Shown here one piece after another: positions 38,899 through 48,000 of a stretch of DNA of 64,000 nucleotides. The stretch is from an uncultured Bifidobacterium sp. (GTDB lineage Bacteria; Actinomycetota; Actinomycetes; Actinomycetales; Bifidobacteriaceae): contig NZ_CALYOY010000004.1 of assembly GCF_945269915.1 (NCBI RefSeq), forward strand, positions 18,652-82,651, in the 5' to 3' direction. Below the pieces are notes generated by a model that was not told where the DNA came from, searched no databases, and saw only the letters and a list, made by a program, of their open reading frames with translations. Positions within the stretch are counted from its first letter, which is position 1; the number at the start of each line of letters is the position of its first letter. The position numbers and the translations under genes are program-made.

Positions 38899-39772
38899 AC
38901 CGGATGTACGTCCCATCCTGATGGCCATGAGGGGGGCCGATGCCGAACCGGATACGGGCGCGGTGGCCGCAGGGGAGCGAATGCCCGTGTGGGACGAAGC
39001 GGAATACGGGCAACGGGAACGGTCCATCAGGATGATCAGGCGGAAGGGTCTGGAGAAAAGGCCAGGTCTGGTCAGAACCTTGGTGGGCGTGATCCGTTCC
39101 CTGGGGTTGCGGAACCTCCTGTTCGGACTCTGGGACTGCGTCTTCATCGGTCTGATCGCCTCCATCGTGATTTGGGCGGCCATCATCGGCGGGGTCAGTC
39201 AGACCCACTGGCTCAACAGGACCGATAGGCTCTTCGGCCTGGTCGTACCGGTCTTCGTCTGCTCCCCGGCCCTTTTCCTGGTCGTGCATTTCCTGGTGGT
39301 GGTCAAGGAGCGCAACCTGAATACCCTGAACCTGATCAGGACCTGCAGGTGGTCCTTCCGTCAAATAGCCACGGTGAGGATGTTCCTCTTCGGTATGGTC
39401 AGCATGATGGTCTCCTCCCTGGCCACGGTCCTCCTGGTGCGGACGGCCAATCCGGGACTGCCGACCATGATCATTCTGGGAATCTGCTTCTCCTCCCTTT
39501 TTCTCTTCTCCCTGCTGCAGATGTGGGCGGAGGGGCACCTGCATACCGTTCCGGCAATGGTCCTGGTTCCCGCCCTCTGGATTCTCGCCGGTCTGGTCAT
39601 CCAACTGATGCGATCCGAAATCGCCCCCTACCTGATGGCCATTCCACCCATCCTCAGTCTGGCGACAGGCCTGACCCTGCTGGCGGTCTTCCTGGTGGTC
39701 CTGCACCGATACTGCACCGGAGACCGACTGGAGAAAAGGGTGGAAAACCTTGGAAGGCCGGTGATGGCATGA
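38885..39772 (+). CDS. Polytopic membrane protein coupled to the sigma factor
   Basis: A 295-residue protein with a cytoplasmic N-terminus of about 75 charged residues and six predicted helices (for example LIASIVIWAAIIGGV, VVPVFVCSPALFLVVHFLVV and LSLATGLTLLAVFLVVLH). It starts inside the sigma gene, which argues for tight stoichiometric control. Membrane-bound anti-sigma factors of ECF systems are often encoded this way, but no zinc or anti-sigma motif is visible. It could instead be the permease of the ABC ATPase next to it. Confidence 0.65.
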   Translation: MNDFEPDVRPILMAMRGADAEPDTGAVAAGERMPVWDEAEYGQRERSIRMIRRKGLEKRPGLVRTLVGVIRSLGLRNLLFGLWDCVFIGLIASIVIWAAIIGGVSQTHWLNRTDRLFGLVVPVFVCSPALFLVVHFLVVVKERNLNTLNLIRTCRWSFRQIATVRMFLFGMVSMMVSSLATVLLVRTANPGLPTMIILGICFSSLFLFSLLQMWAEGHLHTVPAMVLVPALWILAGLVIQLMRSEIAPYLMAIPPILSLATGLTLLAVFLVVLHRYCTGDRLEKRVENLGRPVMA

Positions 39773-39815
39773 AGGTCGGTTTACCTATCCGCAAGATGAA
39801 GGGGGAAAGGGCATC

Positions 39816-40667
39816 GTGCTGAACCTTGACCATATATCGAAGAGTTTCGGGGGCCATCGGGTCATTGACGATCTGAGTCTGACCTTCGACCTGGGGGTCC
39901 ATGGGCTTCTGGCGCCCAACGGCGCGGGCAAGACCACCCTGATGCAGATGATCGCCACCCTGATCCATCCAGACTCGGGCAGCATCACATGGCAGGGGCA
40001 GGACATCCTGGCCATGGATGAGGATTACCGCGGCCTGCTGGGATACCTACCCCAGAAGTTCGGGTTCTATCCGGACTACAGTGCCACGGAATTCCTGATC
40101 TACATCGCCGCCCTCCAGGGGATCGGACGCAGACAGGCCAAACCCCTGGTGGCCGACCTCCTGGAGATGGTGGGGCTGGGTGACCGGGCGGGACAACGGA
40201 TGAAGACCTTCTCGGGCGGCATGATCCAGCGAGTGGGGTTGGCCCAGACCATGATCAACGACCCCGACCTGATCGTCCTCGATGAGCCGACGGCCGGACT
40301 CGACCCCCGGGAGCGGGTCCGTTTCCGTAGTCTCGTTCATTCTTTGGCCCAGGATCGGATCATCATCCTATCCACCCATATCGTCTCCGATCTGGAGACC
40401 ATCGCCGATCGGGTCATCATGCTCAAGGATGGGAGGGTCCGCTGCAACCTTTCGCCGGGCCGGATCAGCGGCAGGCTGGAGGGAAAAATATTCCTGGTCC
40501 CCACCGGCTACCGCCTGGAAGAAGGGCAAGCCCTTCTGGAGGAGGAACACGAGGGCGGGGAGACCAGCCTCAGAATCTACTCACCCTGGCCTCCGGATCA
40601 GGGACAGGTCGTGACACCTAACCTGGAGGATGCCTTTTTGGTGGTCTACGGGGATGAGAGGTCATGA
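39816..40667 (+). CDS. ABC transporter ATPase, exporter type
   Basis: A 283-residue ATPase with Walker A APNGAGKT, signature FSGGMIQR, Walker B LIVLDEPTAGLD and switch His in LSTHIVSD. Short C-terminal domain after residue 215 (GRISGRLEGKIF). GGGGAAAGG at about 39801-39809 sets the GTG at 39816. Sequence style is that of multidrug or lantibiotic-type exporters (CcmA-like). It probably works with the membrane proteins at 38885 and/or 40891. Confidence 0.9.
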   Translation: MLNLDHISKSFGGHRVIDDLSLTFDLGVHGLLAPNGAGKTTLMQMIATLIHPDSGSITWQGQDILAMDEDYRGLLGYLPQKFGFYPDYSATEFLIYIAALQGIGRRQAKPLVADLLEMVGLGDRAGQRMKTFSGGMIQRVGLAQTMINDPDLIVLDEPTAGLDPRERVRFRSLVHSLAQDRIIILSTHIVSDLETIADRVIMLKDGRVRCNLSPGRISGRLEGKIFLVPTGYRLEEGQALLEEEHEGGETSLRIYSPWPPDQGQVVTPNLEDAFLVVYGDERS

Positions 40668-40891
40668 TGGTCTTCCGGTCCCTCGAAGTCCATGACGGGG
40701 ATGCCAACCGATTCCTCCGCAATCCCGCCCCGGCATCCACAGGTCCGGTACCCGCCTGGCGGGGCGGATGGGTCATGTTCCCGTTCGGGGATGACTTCCC
40801 CTGCGTCTTTGCGGACCCAGGAGGGCGTGCGGATGCGCACGGACCGCGAAGAGAGGGCAGGCTGTCGCCTTCCTGGGGAGGGTGTCTCTGA
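40664..40891 (+). other. Interval between ABC ATPase and permease, small open frame of doubtful meaning
   Basis: A frame of 75 codons starts within the ATPase stop (ATGATG) and ends at 40891, just where the permease begins, so coupling is possible. The peptide is rich in Gly, Pro and Arg with no recognisable domain. It could simply be leader or an eroded gene remnant. Low confidence as protein. Confidence 0.2.
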
Positions 40892-42135
40892 TGAGATGGA
40901 CGACGGTCAGAAACGAGATGCGCCATCTTCTGGGGCCGTCCTTCTGGATGACCCTGGTCCTGTCCCTCGCCTTTGTGGCCTGTCTGAATCTGGCCATGTA
41001 CGACCAGGTTCCCACAGGGGATGCCCGGCATGAGGTGGCGGAGCATGGCCCCACGGCCACCCGGGCCTTCATGGCCGAGAAGGAGGGGGAGGCCCGGGGA
41101 CTTGAACCGATGGTTTCCCGGGAGATGGAGTCCCTTAACCCCCAGGCCCGTGAACTGGGGGTGGTGGATTACCCGTCTGCCAGGGAGCTGGTCGACTCGG
41201 TACGGGGCGAGAAGCAGGCCGATCCCTCCCTCCCCGATTCCGCAAGAGGCAGATTGGTGGAGCGCATAGTATCCCAGCCTGCTTACAGCCGGCTTGCCGA
41301 CTGCCATGATGCCATGGATGCGTACCTGCGGTGTAATCGTCATACCCTGATACTGGCGGCCGTGAACCAGACGGGCAGGGAGGGGGGCCAAGGATCCACA
41401 GGTGGGGGAGGGGCCGGACAGGGAAGGGTAATCCTGCCCGGAACCGTGGAGGGGCGGGTCGATGACCTGGCCGGGCAATGCAAGGCGGGCATGGGTCTGG
41501 CCGCTCCCAGACTCCTGAGCTACACCCAGAGCAACTTCCGTGTTTCGATGTATCTGGTCCCCCTCCTGGCGGCCCTGGCCATCACGGCTCCCCGTCTGAC
41601 CAGGGACCGGGTCCGGAAGGTTCGCCAGACCCAATGGACAACACGGACCGGTAGACTCCTGCCCGGGCTGCAGGTGGTCACCCTGGTTGGTGCCGCCCTC
41701 CTGATGATGCTCATGGTGACAGCGGGATCCTTCCTGATGTGGCTCCCCAAGATCCATGGCCTCGACGGCCTCCCCGTTTTCGATGGGAGCAGACTGCCCT
41801 GGTTCACCTGGTCTCTGGGAGGATATCTGGCTGCGTTCATCCCGCTCTGCCTCATATCGGCCCTGACGGACACGCTTCTGGTCATCTGGATTTCCATGCA
41901 CTGCCGTACCGACACCCGTCTGGTGCTGATTTCGGTTCCCCTGGTGGTGGCAATCTCCTTCTGGTCCATCGACCGGCTCCTGGTCGATCCGTACTGCATC
42001 GGCAATCCACTGAGCCGGTTTCTGCCCTTTCCGGGTATCGAATGCGTTGTCTGCCTGGGTCTCTTCGTCATGGCCGGCCTTCTCTGCTGGTGTTCGGCTC
42101 GAAGAATCCACAGGCAATCAACCATCGGCCTCTGA
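40891..42135 (+). CDS. ABC-2 type membrane permease-like protein
   Basis: A 414-residue protein with an N-terminal helix (FWMTLVLSLAFVACLNLAMY), a long external charged domain (about residues 40-210) and five or more C-terminal helices (VSMYLVPLLAALAITAP, LQVVTLVGAALLMMLMVTAG, LAAFIPLCLISALTDTLLVI). This is the ABC-2/FtsX-like 'one helix, big loop, helices' topology. GGGGAGGG at 40874-40881 supports the ATG at 40891. It follows the ATPase at 39816 and is probably its partner. Confidence 0.72.
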   Translation: MRWTTVRNEMRHLLGPSFWMTLVLSLAFVACLNLAMYDQVPTGDARHEVAEHGPTATRAFMAEKEGEARGLEPMVSREMESLNPQARELGVVDYPSARELVDSVRGEKQADPSLPDSARGRLVERIVSQPAYSRLADCHDAMDAYLRCNRHTLILAAVNQTGREGGQGSTGGGGAGQGRVILPGTVEGRVDDLAGQCKAGMGLAAPRLLSYTQSNFRVSMYLVPLLAALAITAPRLTRDRVRKVRQTQWTTRTGRLLPGLQVVTLVGAALLMMLMVTAGSFLMWLPKIHGLDGLPVFDGSRLPWFTWSLGGYLAAFIPLCLISALTDTLLVIWISMHCRTDTRLVLISVPLVVAISFWSIDRLLVDPYCIGNPLSRFLPFPGIECVVCLGLFVMAGLLCWCSARRIHRQSTIGL

Positions 42136-42190
42136 AATGGATCATCGACAACCTGCCGTATCCGCGGCGACAATGAAAGGTACATTCATC

Positions 42191-42928
42191 ATGTTTGAAC
42201 CACCGTTGAAGATGGAAAGGGTCTCCTACCACTACCGGGCGGGGAGCTCGGGAATAGACCGGATCGACCTGCAGTGTCCGGCAGGGTCCTGGACGGCGGT
42301 CATGGGGCCATCCGGGGCCGGGAAATCCACCCTGCTCTACTGCGCCTCGGGACTCTTGCCGGTCCAGGAAGGATCGGTCAAGATCGCGGGCCGTGATATC
42401 GCCGGAATGAAGGACTCGGCCCTGACCCGGATGCGGCGTGACCATATCGGGTTCATCTTCCAGGACTACAACCTGGTCGAGGCTTTCACCTGCCTGCAGA
42501 ACGTCATGCTGCCACAGCTCTTCGGTGGCCGGGGGATTGGTTCCGCCCGGGCCCTGGAGGCCTTGCGGGTCCTGGGCCTGGATGGGTATGCAGGGCAGTA
42601 TCCCGCCGACATATCCGGCGGCCAGCGGCAGCGTGTGGCCATTGCCAGGGCATTGGCCCTTCAACCGGACATGGTCTTCGCCGACGAACCCACCGGAGCA
42701 TTGGATACGCGAAGTTCCGGGATGGTCCTTGATGCCTTTTCGACCATCGCGGAGGAGGGGGCAACGGTGCTCATGGTGACCCATGATCCCAACGTGGCCG
42801 CCCGGGCCCAGCGGGTGGTTTTCCTGGTCGATGGCGCCGTCCACTCGGTCTGCCAGGGGTATACGGCCGAAGAGATTGCCACACACCTGACCGGAATGAC
42901 ACTGACGGATGAGGTGGTGACAGGATGA
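42191..42928 (+). CDS. ABC transporter ATPase of the LolD/MacB class
   Basis: A 245-residue ATPase with Walker A GPSGAGKST, signature DISGGQRQR, Walker B MVFADEPTGALDTRSS and switch His in MVTHDPN: the class that works with FtsX-fold permeases. I chose ATG 42191 behind GAAAGG. The stop overlaps the permease start by four bases (ATGA), confirming the pair. Confidence 0.94.
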   Translation: MFEPPLKMERVSYHYRAGSSGIDRIDLQCPAGSWTAVMGPSGAGKSTLLYCASGLLPVQEGSVKIAGRDIAGMKDSALTRMRRDHIGFIFQDYNLVEAFTCLQNVMLPQLFGGRGIGSARALEALRVLGLDGYAGQYPADISGGQRQRVAIARALALQPDMVFADEPTGALDTRSSGMVLDAFSTIAEEGATVLMVTHDPNVAARAQRVVFLVDGAVHSVCQGYTAEEIATHLTGMTLTDEVVTG

Positions 42929-45024
42929 GACCGACAAGTGCAGGCCCCCAAGCCGGACATGACGAGCCGTTTGGCGGTTTCCGGCATGACGTCCCTTCCG
43001 GAGCCTTCCTGTCCGGAGGGGGTGGACACGCGTCGATTCATGGCCGCTCCTCGGGTGGCGGACCGACCTTCTTTTCCCTGGTGCGGTCCCTGGTCAGGGA
43101 ACACCGGTCTTCCTACCTGGTCATGGGCCTGACCACCTTCCTGGCATCGCTCCTGACCTCGTCGACCATGCAGGTCTATCGGGCCGGGAAGGCGGAGGAC
43201 GGCATGGGTGATCTGACCGGATTGAACACCTACCACCGGTACCTGTCCCGGGTTCCCTATCGGGGCATTTCCATTGTGACCATCCCGGCGCTCGCATGCT
43301 GCCTGCTGGTTTCGGTCTTCCTGGTCCTCTCTTCGGTTTCCTTCCTGGTCCAGGAACGGAGACGTGAGTACGGGATGATGCGGTTGAACGGCGCTTCCCG
43401 CTCAAGGATCACAGCCTTGGGGCTTCTGGAGTTCTCGGCCCCCCTGGCTGTGTCGAACCTGCTGGGTTGCCTGGTCGGATCCCTCCTGACCCTTCCTGTC
43501 GGGCGGTTCTATGCCGGTTCTGTGGAATTCGACAAGGCGGGGATGGTCTTTACCCCGAGGATCCGATTCTCCGTGGGGGTGGAGACCCTCATCCTGATGA
43601 TGGGCACCTGTCTCCTGGGTGTCTGGATGGCCATGCGCAAGGTGGCCAAGGCCTCCCCGCTCCAACTGATGCAGGAGGCCACGGTCAGGGGCGGTCGGAT
43701 TGGCTGGATCCGCTCCCTGGCCTTCCTGGTTCTTCTGGCCCTGACACTGGTGGTCGGGTTCGCCCCCCTGCCCTCCCTGACCCTGGACATGCGGAGCATG
43801 CTGGAGGTTATCCTGGTCATCACCACGGTCTACCTGGGTGCCCCCTTCCTGGTGGCGCTGTCCGTCTCGATCATCGGCCTGATCCCTGCGAAGGTCGCCG
43901 GAGGTCCGGGTCTTCTGGCCCGTCAACGCGCCCGCAGGGAGAGTGCCGGTTCGACCGCCATCGCCCTGCCGGCCATGATGATTCTGACCATTCTCATCTC
44001 CTTCGTCGCAGTCATGCAGGCAGGTTCCATAGGGGGTGCGGTCCTGCAACTGGAGCCGCTGAAGGCGGATGTCATCGTTTCCTCGACCAAGGCGGGTGAT
44101 GGATATCAGGATCCGACGGACCTGATCAGGGGGATGGCGGGAGTCCGGGCATCGAACACCTACTATTTCCAGAACTGGATGTTGGGTGGATCGGAAGACC
44201 AATCCGCCATCGTGGTCTGGGAATCCTCCGAACAGACACAGGAAAGGAATTCTGATATCAGCCGTTTCACTCAGGTTTTGGGGAATCTGTCCGACCTGGG
44301 GCCGGGCCGGATCGCGGTCAGCGAGGATTCAGGGTATTCCCTGGGGGACAGGGTCCGTCTCCTTGACCGTCAAGACCGGGAGCATGAGGCCCGGATTGTG
44401 GCTGTGGTGCAGCCTCCCCAGGGAATTCCCGAGCTGACGCCGCTCAGTTCCACCCCACTGTTCCTGACGGTTGATGATGCCCTGCCCAGACTTGGGGAAG
44501 ACGGAATCGTGATGATGCCCATCCTTGCTTCAGACCGTGCCGGAAAGGACCGCATCGTCTCCCGTCTGCGTAATGAGAACATGGACGGACTCAAGGTGCA
44601 GACCAGACAGGAGTACATTGATGACTTCATTCAACGTGGTCTTACCGGGCAGGTGGCCCTGACCGTCATGGTGGTCGGAGGAACGGTTCTCGCCTTGATC
44701 TTCATGATGCAATCCATCGCCATCGCGGCGGGGGAACGACGAGGTCGGAATCGTCGGCTCCATCAGAACGGGGTTTCTCGGGCCTCCATAGTCTGGTCGG
44801 CGGTCATGGAGACCCTGACCGATGTGGTTGGTGGGGCGGTGATGGCCCTTTTGGCGGTTGCCATGGTAGAGGGTTGCCTGGCTCTGGGCTTCACGCGGTC
44901 AGGAATGTCGGCCTTCCTGACCCCTGTGCCGGTCCTTCCCTTCCTCGTGGTGACGGCTGTCCTCCTGATTGTGGCCACCCTGACCACCGTCCTCTGCAAC
45001 TCGTCCAGCGATCATATGACCTGA
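42925..45024 (+). CDS. FtsX-like ABC permease
   Basis: A 699-residue protein with two FtsX-type units. Unit 1 includes VSVFLVLSSVSFLVQERRRE and EYGMMRLNGASRSRITALGL; a middle segment binds the membrane again (ILTILISFVAVMQAGSIGGA); a large extracytoplasmic domain (about 370-560) separates it from unit 2 (RRGRNRRLHQNGVSRASIVW). It resembles permeases that export or mechanically transmit signals for antimicrobial peptides and lipids. The N-terminal ~50 residues are soluble and low-complexity. Coupled to the ATPase upstream. Confidence 0.9.
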   Translation: MRPTSAGPQAGHDEPFGGFRHDVPSGAFLSGGGGHASIHGRSSGGGPTFFSLVRSLVREHRSSYLVMGLTTFLASLLTSSTMQVYRAGKAEDGMGDLTGLNTYHRYLSRVPYRGISIVTIPALACCLLVSVFLVLSSVSFLVQERRREYGMMRLNGASRSRITALGLLEFSAPLAVSNLLGCLVGSLLTLPVGRFYAGSVEFDKAGMVFTPRIRFSVGVETLILMMGTCLLGVWMAMRKVAKASPLQLMQEATVRGGRIGWIRSLAFLVLLALTLVVGFAPLPSLTLDMRSMLEVILVITTVYLGAPFLVALSVSIIGLIPAKVAGGPGLLARQRARRESAGSTAIALPAMMILTILISFVAVMQAGSIGGAVLQLEPLKADVIVSSTKAGDGYQDPTDLIRGMAGVRASNTYYFQNWMLGGSEDQSAIVVWESSEQTQERNSDISRFTQVLGNLSDLGPGRIAVSEDSGYSLGDRVRLLDRQDREHEARIVAVVQPPQGIPELTPLSSTPLFLTVDDALPRLGEDGIVMMPILASDRAGKDRIVSRLRNENMDGLKVQTRQEYIDDFIQRGLTGQVALTVMVVGGTVLALIFMMQSIAIAAGERRGRNRRLHQNGVSRASIVWSAVMETLTDVVGGAVMALLAVAMVEGCLALGFTRSGMSAFLTPVPVLPFLVVTAVLLIVATLTTVLCNSSSDHMT

Positions 45025-45114
45025 AATTGCCTGGATGACCCGGCCCGGGCATGCATCCTGTGCAAGTTCCGAGTGGGTTCGCTCCTCGGGCAGGCGGGGT
45101 GTCACAATGGAGAC

Positions 45115-46113
45115 ATGAAACGATCGATAGACAAGGCCGCCATGGTCATCGTGACCTACAAGCGGCAGGAGCTCCTGGCCAACCTCCTTGGGTCCATCCT
45201 CAACCTGACCGTCGCCCCCTGGCGGATTGTCGTGGTTGATAATGAAAACTCGGAGCAGACCCGTCGGCTGGTCAGCGAGTTTTCCGATAAGGTGGACGGA
45301 CTCTGGGGTACCACGGTCGTGGACGGAGACGGTCAGGAACATCGTGTCGTCTACGCCCCCCAGGAGACCAACGGTGGCGGGGCCGGCGGGTACTCGGCCG
45401 GAGTGGGCAAGGCCTACCAGCTGGGTGCCCGGTGGTTCTGGGTCATGGACGACGATGTGGCCGTGGAGCCCCGGGGGCTTGAGCTGCTTGCCAAGTGGAC
45501 CGACCGCTTCCAGGTCATCCAGGGATCGCGCCTGGACTACGATGGAGGCCCCTTCTACTGGCAGTATCATTTCATCGTCCCCATGGGCATCCCGGATCCC
45601 GTGGCCCCCTCCGCGTTCGATTCCTCCGGTTTCAGGCCCATGAACACCATGTGCTTCGAGGGGGGCTTCTTTTCGCGTCAGGTGGTGGAGAAGATAGGCC
45701 TGCCCGATCCCAGGTTCTTCATCTACTGGGACGATACGATCTATGGGTACCTGGCCAGCAAGGTGACCAGGGCCGTCGAGGTCGAGGACGTGGTCATGCG
45801 CCGAACCCGCGAGATCGGGAACTGGGACATGGGCGGAATCCGGCAGCTCAACTCCACCTCGGATGTCAACCGATACCACATCATGCGCAATCGGGGTTAC
45901 ATGGCCCGGTACTTTATGGCCCACGGGGATTACCGCCCCCTGGTCTTCGCCCTGGGCACCCTGGCCACTGCCGCCAAGGAGATCATCCGACTCCTGGCCG
46001 TGGACCGTGGACATATCATGACGGGAATCCCCAAGATCATCCAGGGGTGGGTGGATTCCCGCAAGCTCCTCCATGATTCCGACTGGAAGCCCATGGCACC
46101 CTTGAAAAACTGA
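45115..46113 (+). CDS. Glycosyltransferase family 2, GlfT1-like
   Basis: A 332-residue cytoplasmic GT-A enzyme. The nucleotide-sugar motif is MVIVTYKRQ, the metal-binding motif is FWVMDDDVAVEP, and NGGGAGGYSAGV plus FFIYWDDTIYGY are typical of galactofuranosyl/rhamnosyl transferases of the mycobacterial GlfT1 type. It therefore probably builds a cell-wall or surface polysaccharide linker. I chose ATG 45115 after GGAGAC. The acceptor is unknown. An inverted repeat follows. Confidence 0.85.
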   Translation: MKRSIDKAAMVIVTYKRQELLANLLGSILNLTVAPWRIVVVDNENSEQTRRLVSEFSDKVDGLWGTTVVDGDGQEHRVVYAPQETNGGGAGGYSAGVGKAYQLGARWFWVMDDDVAVEPRGLELLAKWTDRFQVIQGSRLDYDGGPFYWQYHFIVPMGIPDPVAPSAFDSSGFRPMNTMCFEGGFFSRQVVEKIGLPDPRFFIYWDDTIYGYLASKVTRAVEVEDVVMRRTREIGNWDMGGIRQLNSTSDVNRYHIMRNRGYMARYFMAHGDYRPLVFALGTLATAAKEIIRLLAVDRGHIMTGIPKIIQGWVDSRKLLHDSDWKPMAPLKN

Positions 46114-46130
46114 ATTATCCCCATACATGG

Positions 46131-46180
46131 CGGACCGCCCTGCCGATCATCATCTCCGGTGGCTTCGGCGGGGCGGTCCC
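46131..46180. terminator. Inverted repeat between convergent genes
   Basis: GGACCGCCC (46132-46140) pairs with GGGCGGTCC (46171-46179), with a second inner stem TGCCG / CGGCG. It lies between the converging glycosyltransferase and phosphatase-fold genes and may terminate both. Confidence 0.55.
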
Positions 46181-46208
46181 TTGGTTTATTCGGCTCGAAG
46201 CCCAAGGA

Positions 46209-46976
46209 CTAGCGCTCGGCTCCGGCAAGGAAGTACTCCATGGAGGCCAGTGGGCCGTCCAGGCTGAACCTGCCATCGGCATAGGTGACCTTGGTGACCG
46301 CGGTGTTGTCCATGTCCGGGACGTCGATATCATCGCCCATGGTGACCAGGAACTGTTGGAGGCACATGCCGGAGCTGACCACCAGCACCTCTCCGCCACC
46401 AAGGGTGACGGCGTTTTCGGCGATCTTGGTCAGGACCCTCATCATGCGAACACGAACCTGTTCGGTGGTTTCGGCCCGGTCCTCGGAGGCCAGGTCGGTG
46501 CCCAAGGGGTTCTCCAGGTCCAATTCATGGAAGGCGTCCTGCATGGCGGCGGAAATCAACCGGCCTGTGGCCTGACGCACCTGGTCATGGTTCTCATAAC
46601 CCATATGGGAGCAGACGGCCTTGATGGTCTCGGCCTCGTCACGGCCCTCAAAGCTGCCGAAGTTGTCCTCACGCAGATCGGGATCCACTTGGATGGGGAG
46701 ATCCCCCTGTCCTGAAGCGTCAAGGGCCTCACGGGCGGTGTCATACTGACGGGTCAGGTTGCCGCACCAGGCGGAAACGAAGCGGATACCCCGAAGACCC
46801 CGGCCGAATTGTCGGACGTCCTCCCTGCCTTCCCCGGTCAGTGGGAAGTCGGACCAGCCCTGCATCAGGTGCATGCGGTTGGCTGTGGTCCTGCCGTGAC
46901 GGGTCAGGAAAAGGGTCACCCTCCTCGGGGGGTTCTGGTGATGTTCGATTCTTGTTGAAAATGCGCCATTGGTCAT
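46209..46976 (-). CDS. Histidine-phosphatase-superfamily protein with changed second catalytic His
   Basis: A 255-residue protein of the phosphoglycerate mutase/phosphatase fold. The phospho-acceptor motif is intact (FLTRHGRTTAN, His27), as are Arg76 (CGNLTRQYDTA) and the acid Glu103 (LREDNFGSFEG). The second catalytic site, normally Ser-His-Gly, reads VVSSGMC, so Ser202 replaces the usual His. Activity may be reduced or altered. Its substrate cannot be assigned. It is convergent with the glycosyltransferase and separated from a nitroreductase by 63 bases. Confidence 0.82.
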   Translation of the reverse strand: MTNGAFSTRIEHHQNPPRRVTLFLTRHGRTTANRMHLMQGWSDFPLTGEGREDVRQFGRGLRGIRFVSAWCGNLTRQYDTAREALDASGQGDLPIQVDPDLREDNFGSFEGRDEAETIKAVCSHMGYENHDQVRQATGRLISAAMQDAFHELDLENPLGTDLASEDRAETTEQVRVRMMRVLTKIAENAVTLGGGEVLVVSSGMCLQQFLVTMGDDIDVPDMDNTAVTKVTYADGRFSLDGPLASMEYFLAGAER

Positions 46977-47039
46977 GGTTCATCACCCTACACGAGCCCC
47001 TTACCAGGGCTTCCAATCCGGGGCGTGGAGCCGGGAGGA

Positions 47040-47819
47040 TCAGGACCTGATGAAGTGGCCTCCGTCGCCCCAGACCCAGGTCCCGCCTCCGGCGCCGATC
47101 TGGAAGTTCATCTTGGCGATGCCCAGGTCGATGATGGAGCCCGTCTCCGAGTTCTTGTCCAGGCTGGCGGCGGCATCGCCGGTCTTCCGGTCCAAGGTGA
47201 AGAGGACGGGCTGGCCGTTCATGGCCGAGGGGGCCTTGGCTGCCGCGGCTAACCCGGCCTTGAACCAGTCGGGGGCCGCCTCCCTGTCGTCCTCGCTCAT
47301 GGGGGCGGTCAGTTCGTCATAGGATTTGGACGGCCTGTGCTCTGCCTGACGCCGGCAGAGCTGGTCGAATTCCTGGTTGCCGTAGTTGGCCTCTGAAGCA
47401 GAGTAGCCGATGGTGATGCCCAGATATAGGGCCTGGCTTGGCGTGACGCGACAGTGCCTTTGGGCGGCCTCCCTGTTCCAACTGCCGGCCACCCAACCGG
47501 TCCCCAGTCCGTACAGGGTGGCGGTCAGGACCAGGCGTTGGCCATAGAAGCCGGCTTTTTCCATACTTTCCGGGTCATCCTTGGGGCCAACCAGGGCCAG
47601 GTAGTTGGCCGCATTGGACAGGTGACCCGACGTGTTGCCGGCCTCGAAAACATCAGGTTTCCCGGTTACCAGCTGGATGTCCAATCCGCTCAGCATATTG
47701 ATGGCGTTCAGAGTGCTGGAGAGCTGGCGGATGGTGCCAGGGGCCATGGGGGAGGGGTCGTAGTGACGGGTGGTGATGCGCACATTCAGTGCGTCGATGA
47801 GTTGGGTATGTTCGGTCAT
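47040..47819 (-). CDS. Nitroreductase-family FMN protein
   Basis: A 259-residue flavoprotein fold: the N-terminal ITTRHYDPSPMAPGTIRQL matches the nitroreductase RRSVRxF region, followed by FYGQRLVLTATLYGLGTGWV and GITIGYSA. The C-terminal half (FKAGLAAAAKAPSAMNGQPV) resembles a second nitroreductase-type helix motif, as in TM nitroreductase proteins. I chose ATG 47819; a longer frame adds 51 residues with no match. Likely a NAD(P)H-dependent flavin reductase. Confidence 0.8.
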   Translation of the reverse strand: MTEHTQLIDALNVRITTRHYDPSPMAPGTIRQLSSTLNAINMLSGLDIQLVTGKPDVFEAGNTSGHLSNAANYLALVGPKDDPESMEKAGFYGQRLVLTATLYGLGTGWVAGSWNREAAQRHCRVTPSQALYLGITIGYSASEANYGNQEFDQLCRRQAEHRPSKSYDELTAPMSEDDREAAPDWFKAGLAAAAKAPSAMNGQPVLFTLDRKTGDAAASLDKNSETGSIIDLGIAKMNFQIGAGGGTWVWGDGGHFIRS

Positions 47820-48000
47820 GGTGTCATTATCCCACCCGTGGATGAACAAGACGAGTAGACGAGGGCCGGTGGTCCTGCCCACCAGCCTCCGCCTTCCTGA
47901 CCGACCCGGTCGAATCAGGGAGAATCCGGCCATGCCATGGGGTACAATTCCTACGTGCCGGTTCGTCATCAACTATGTAGTCAGCACCGAAGGAGCAGCA
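47820..48000. promoter_or_regulatory. Divergent promoter region, nitroreductase and ppgK
   Basis: TACAAT at 47943-47948 is a candidate -10 box for ppgK, without a clear -35. AAGGAG sits about eight bases before the ppgK ATG. No other feature was recognised. Confidence 0.4.

Noticed and set aside
47770..48000. N-terminal extension of ppgK
   Set aside because: The extra residues cross the divergent promoter, and the ATG at 48001 has a good ribosome site and matches the family start.
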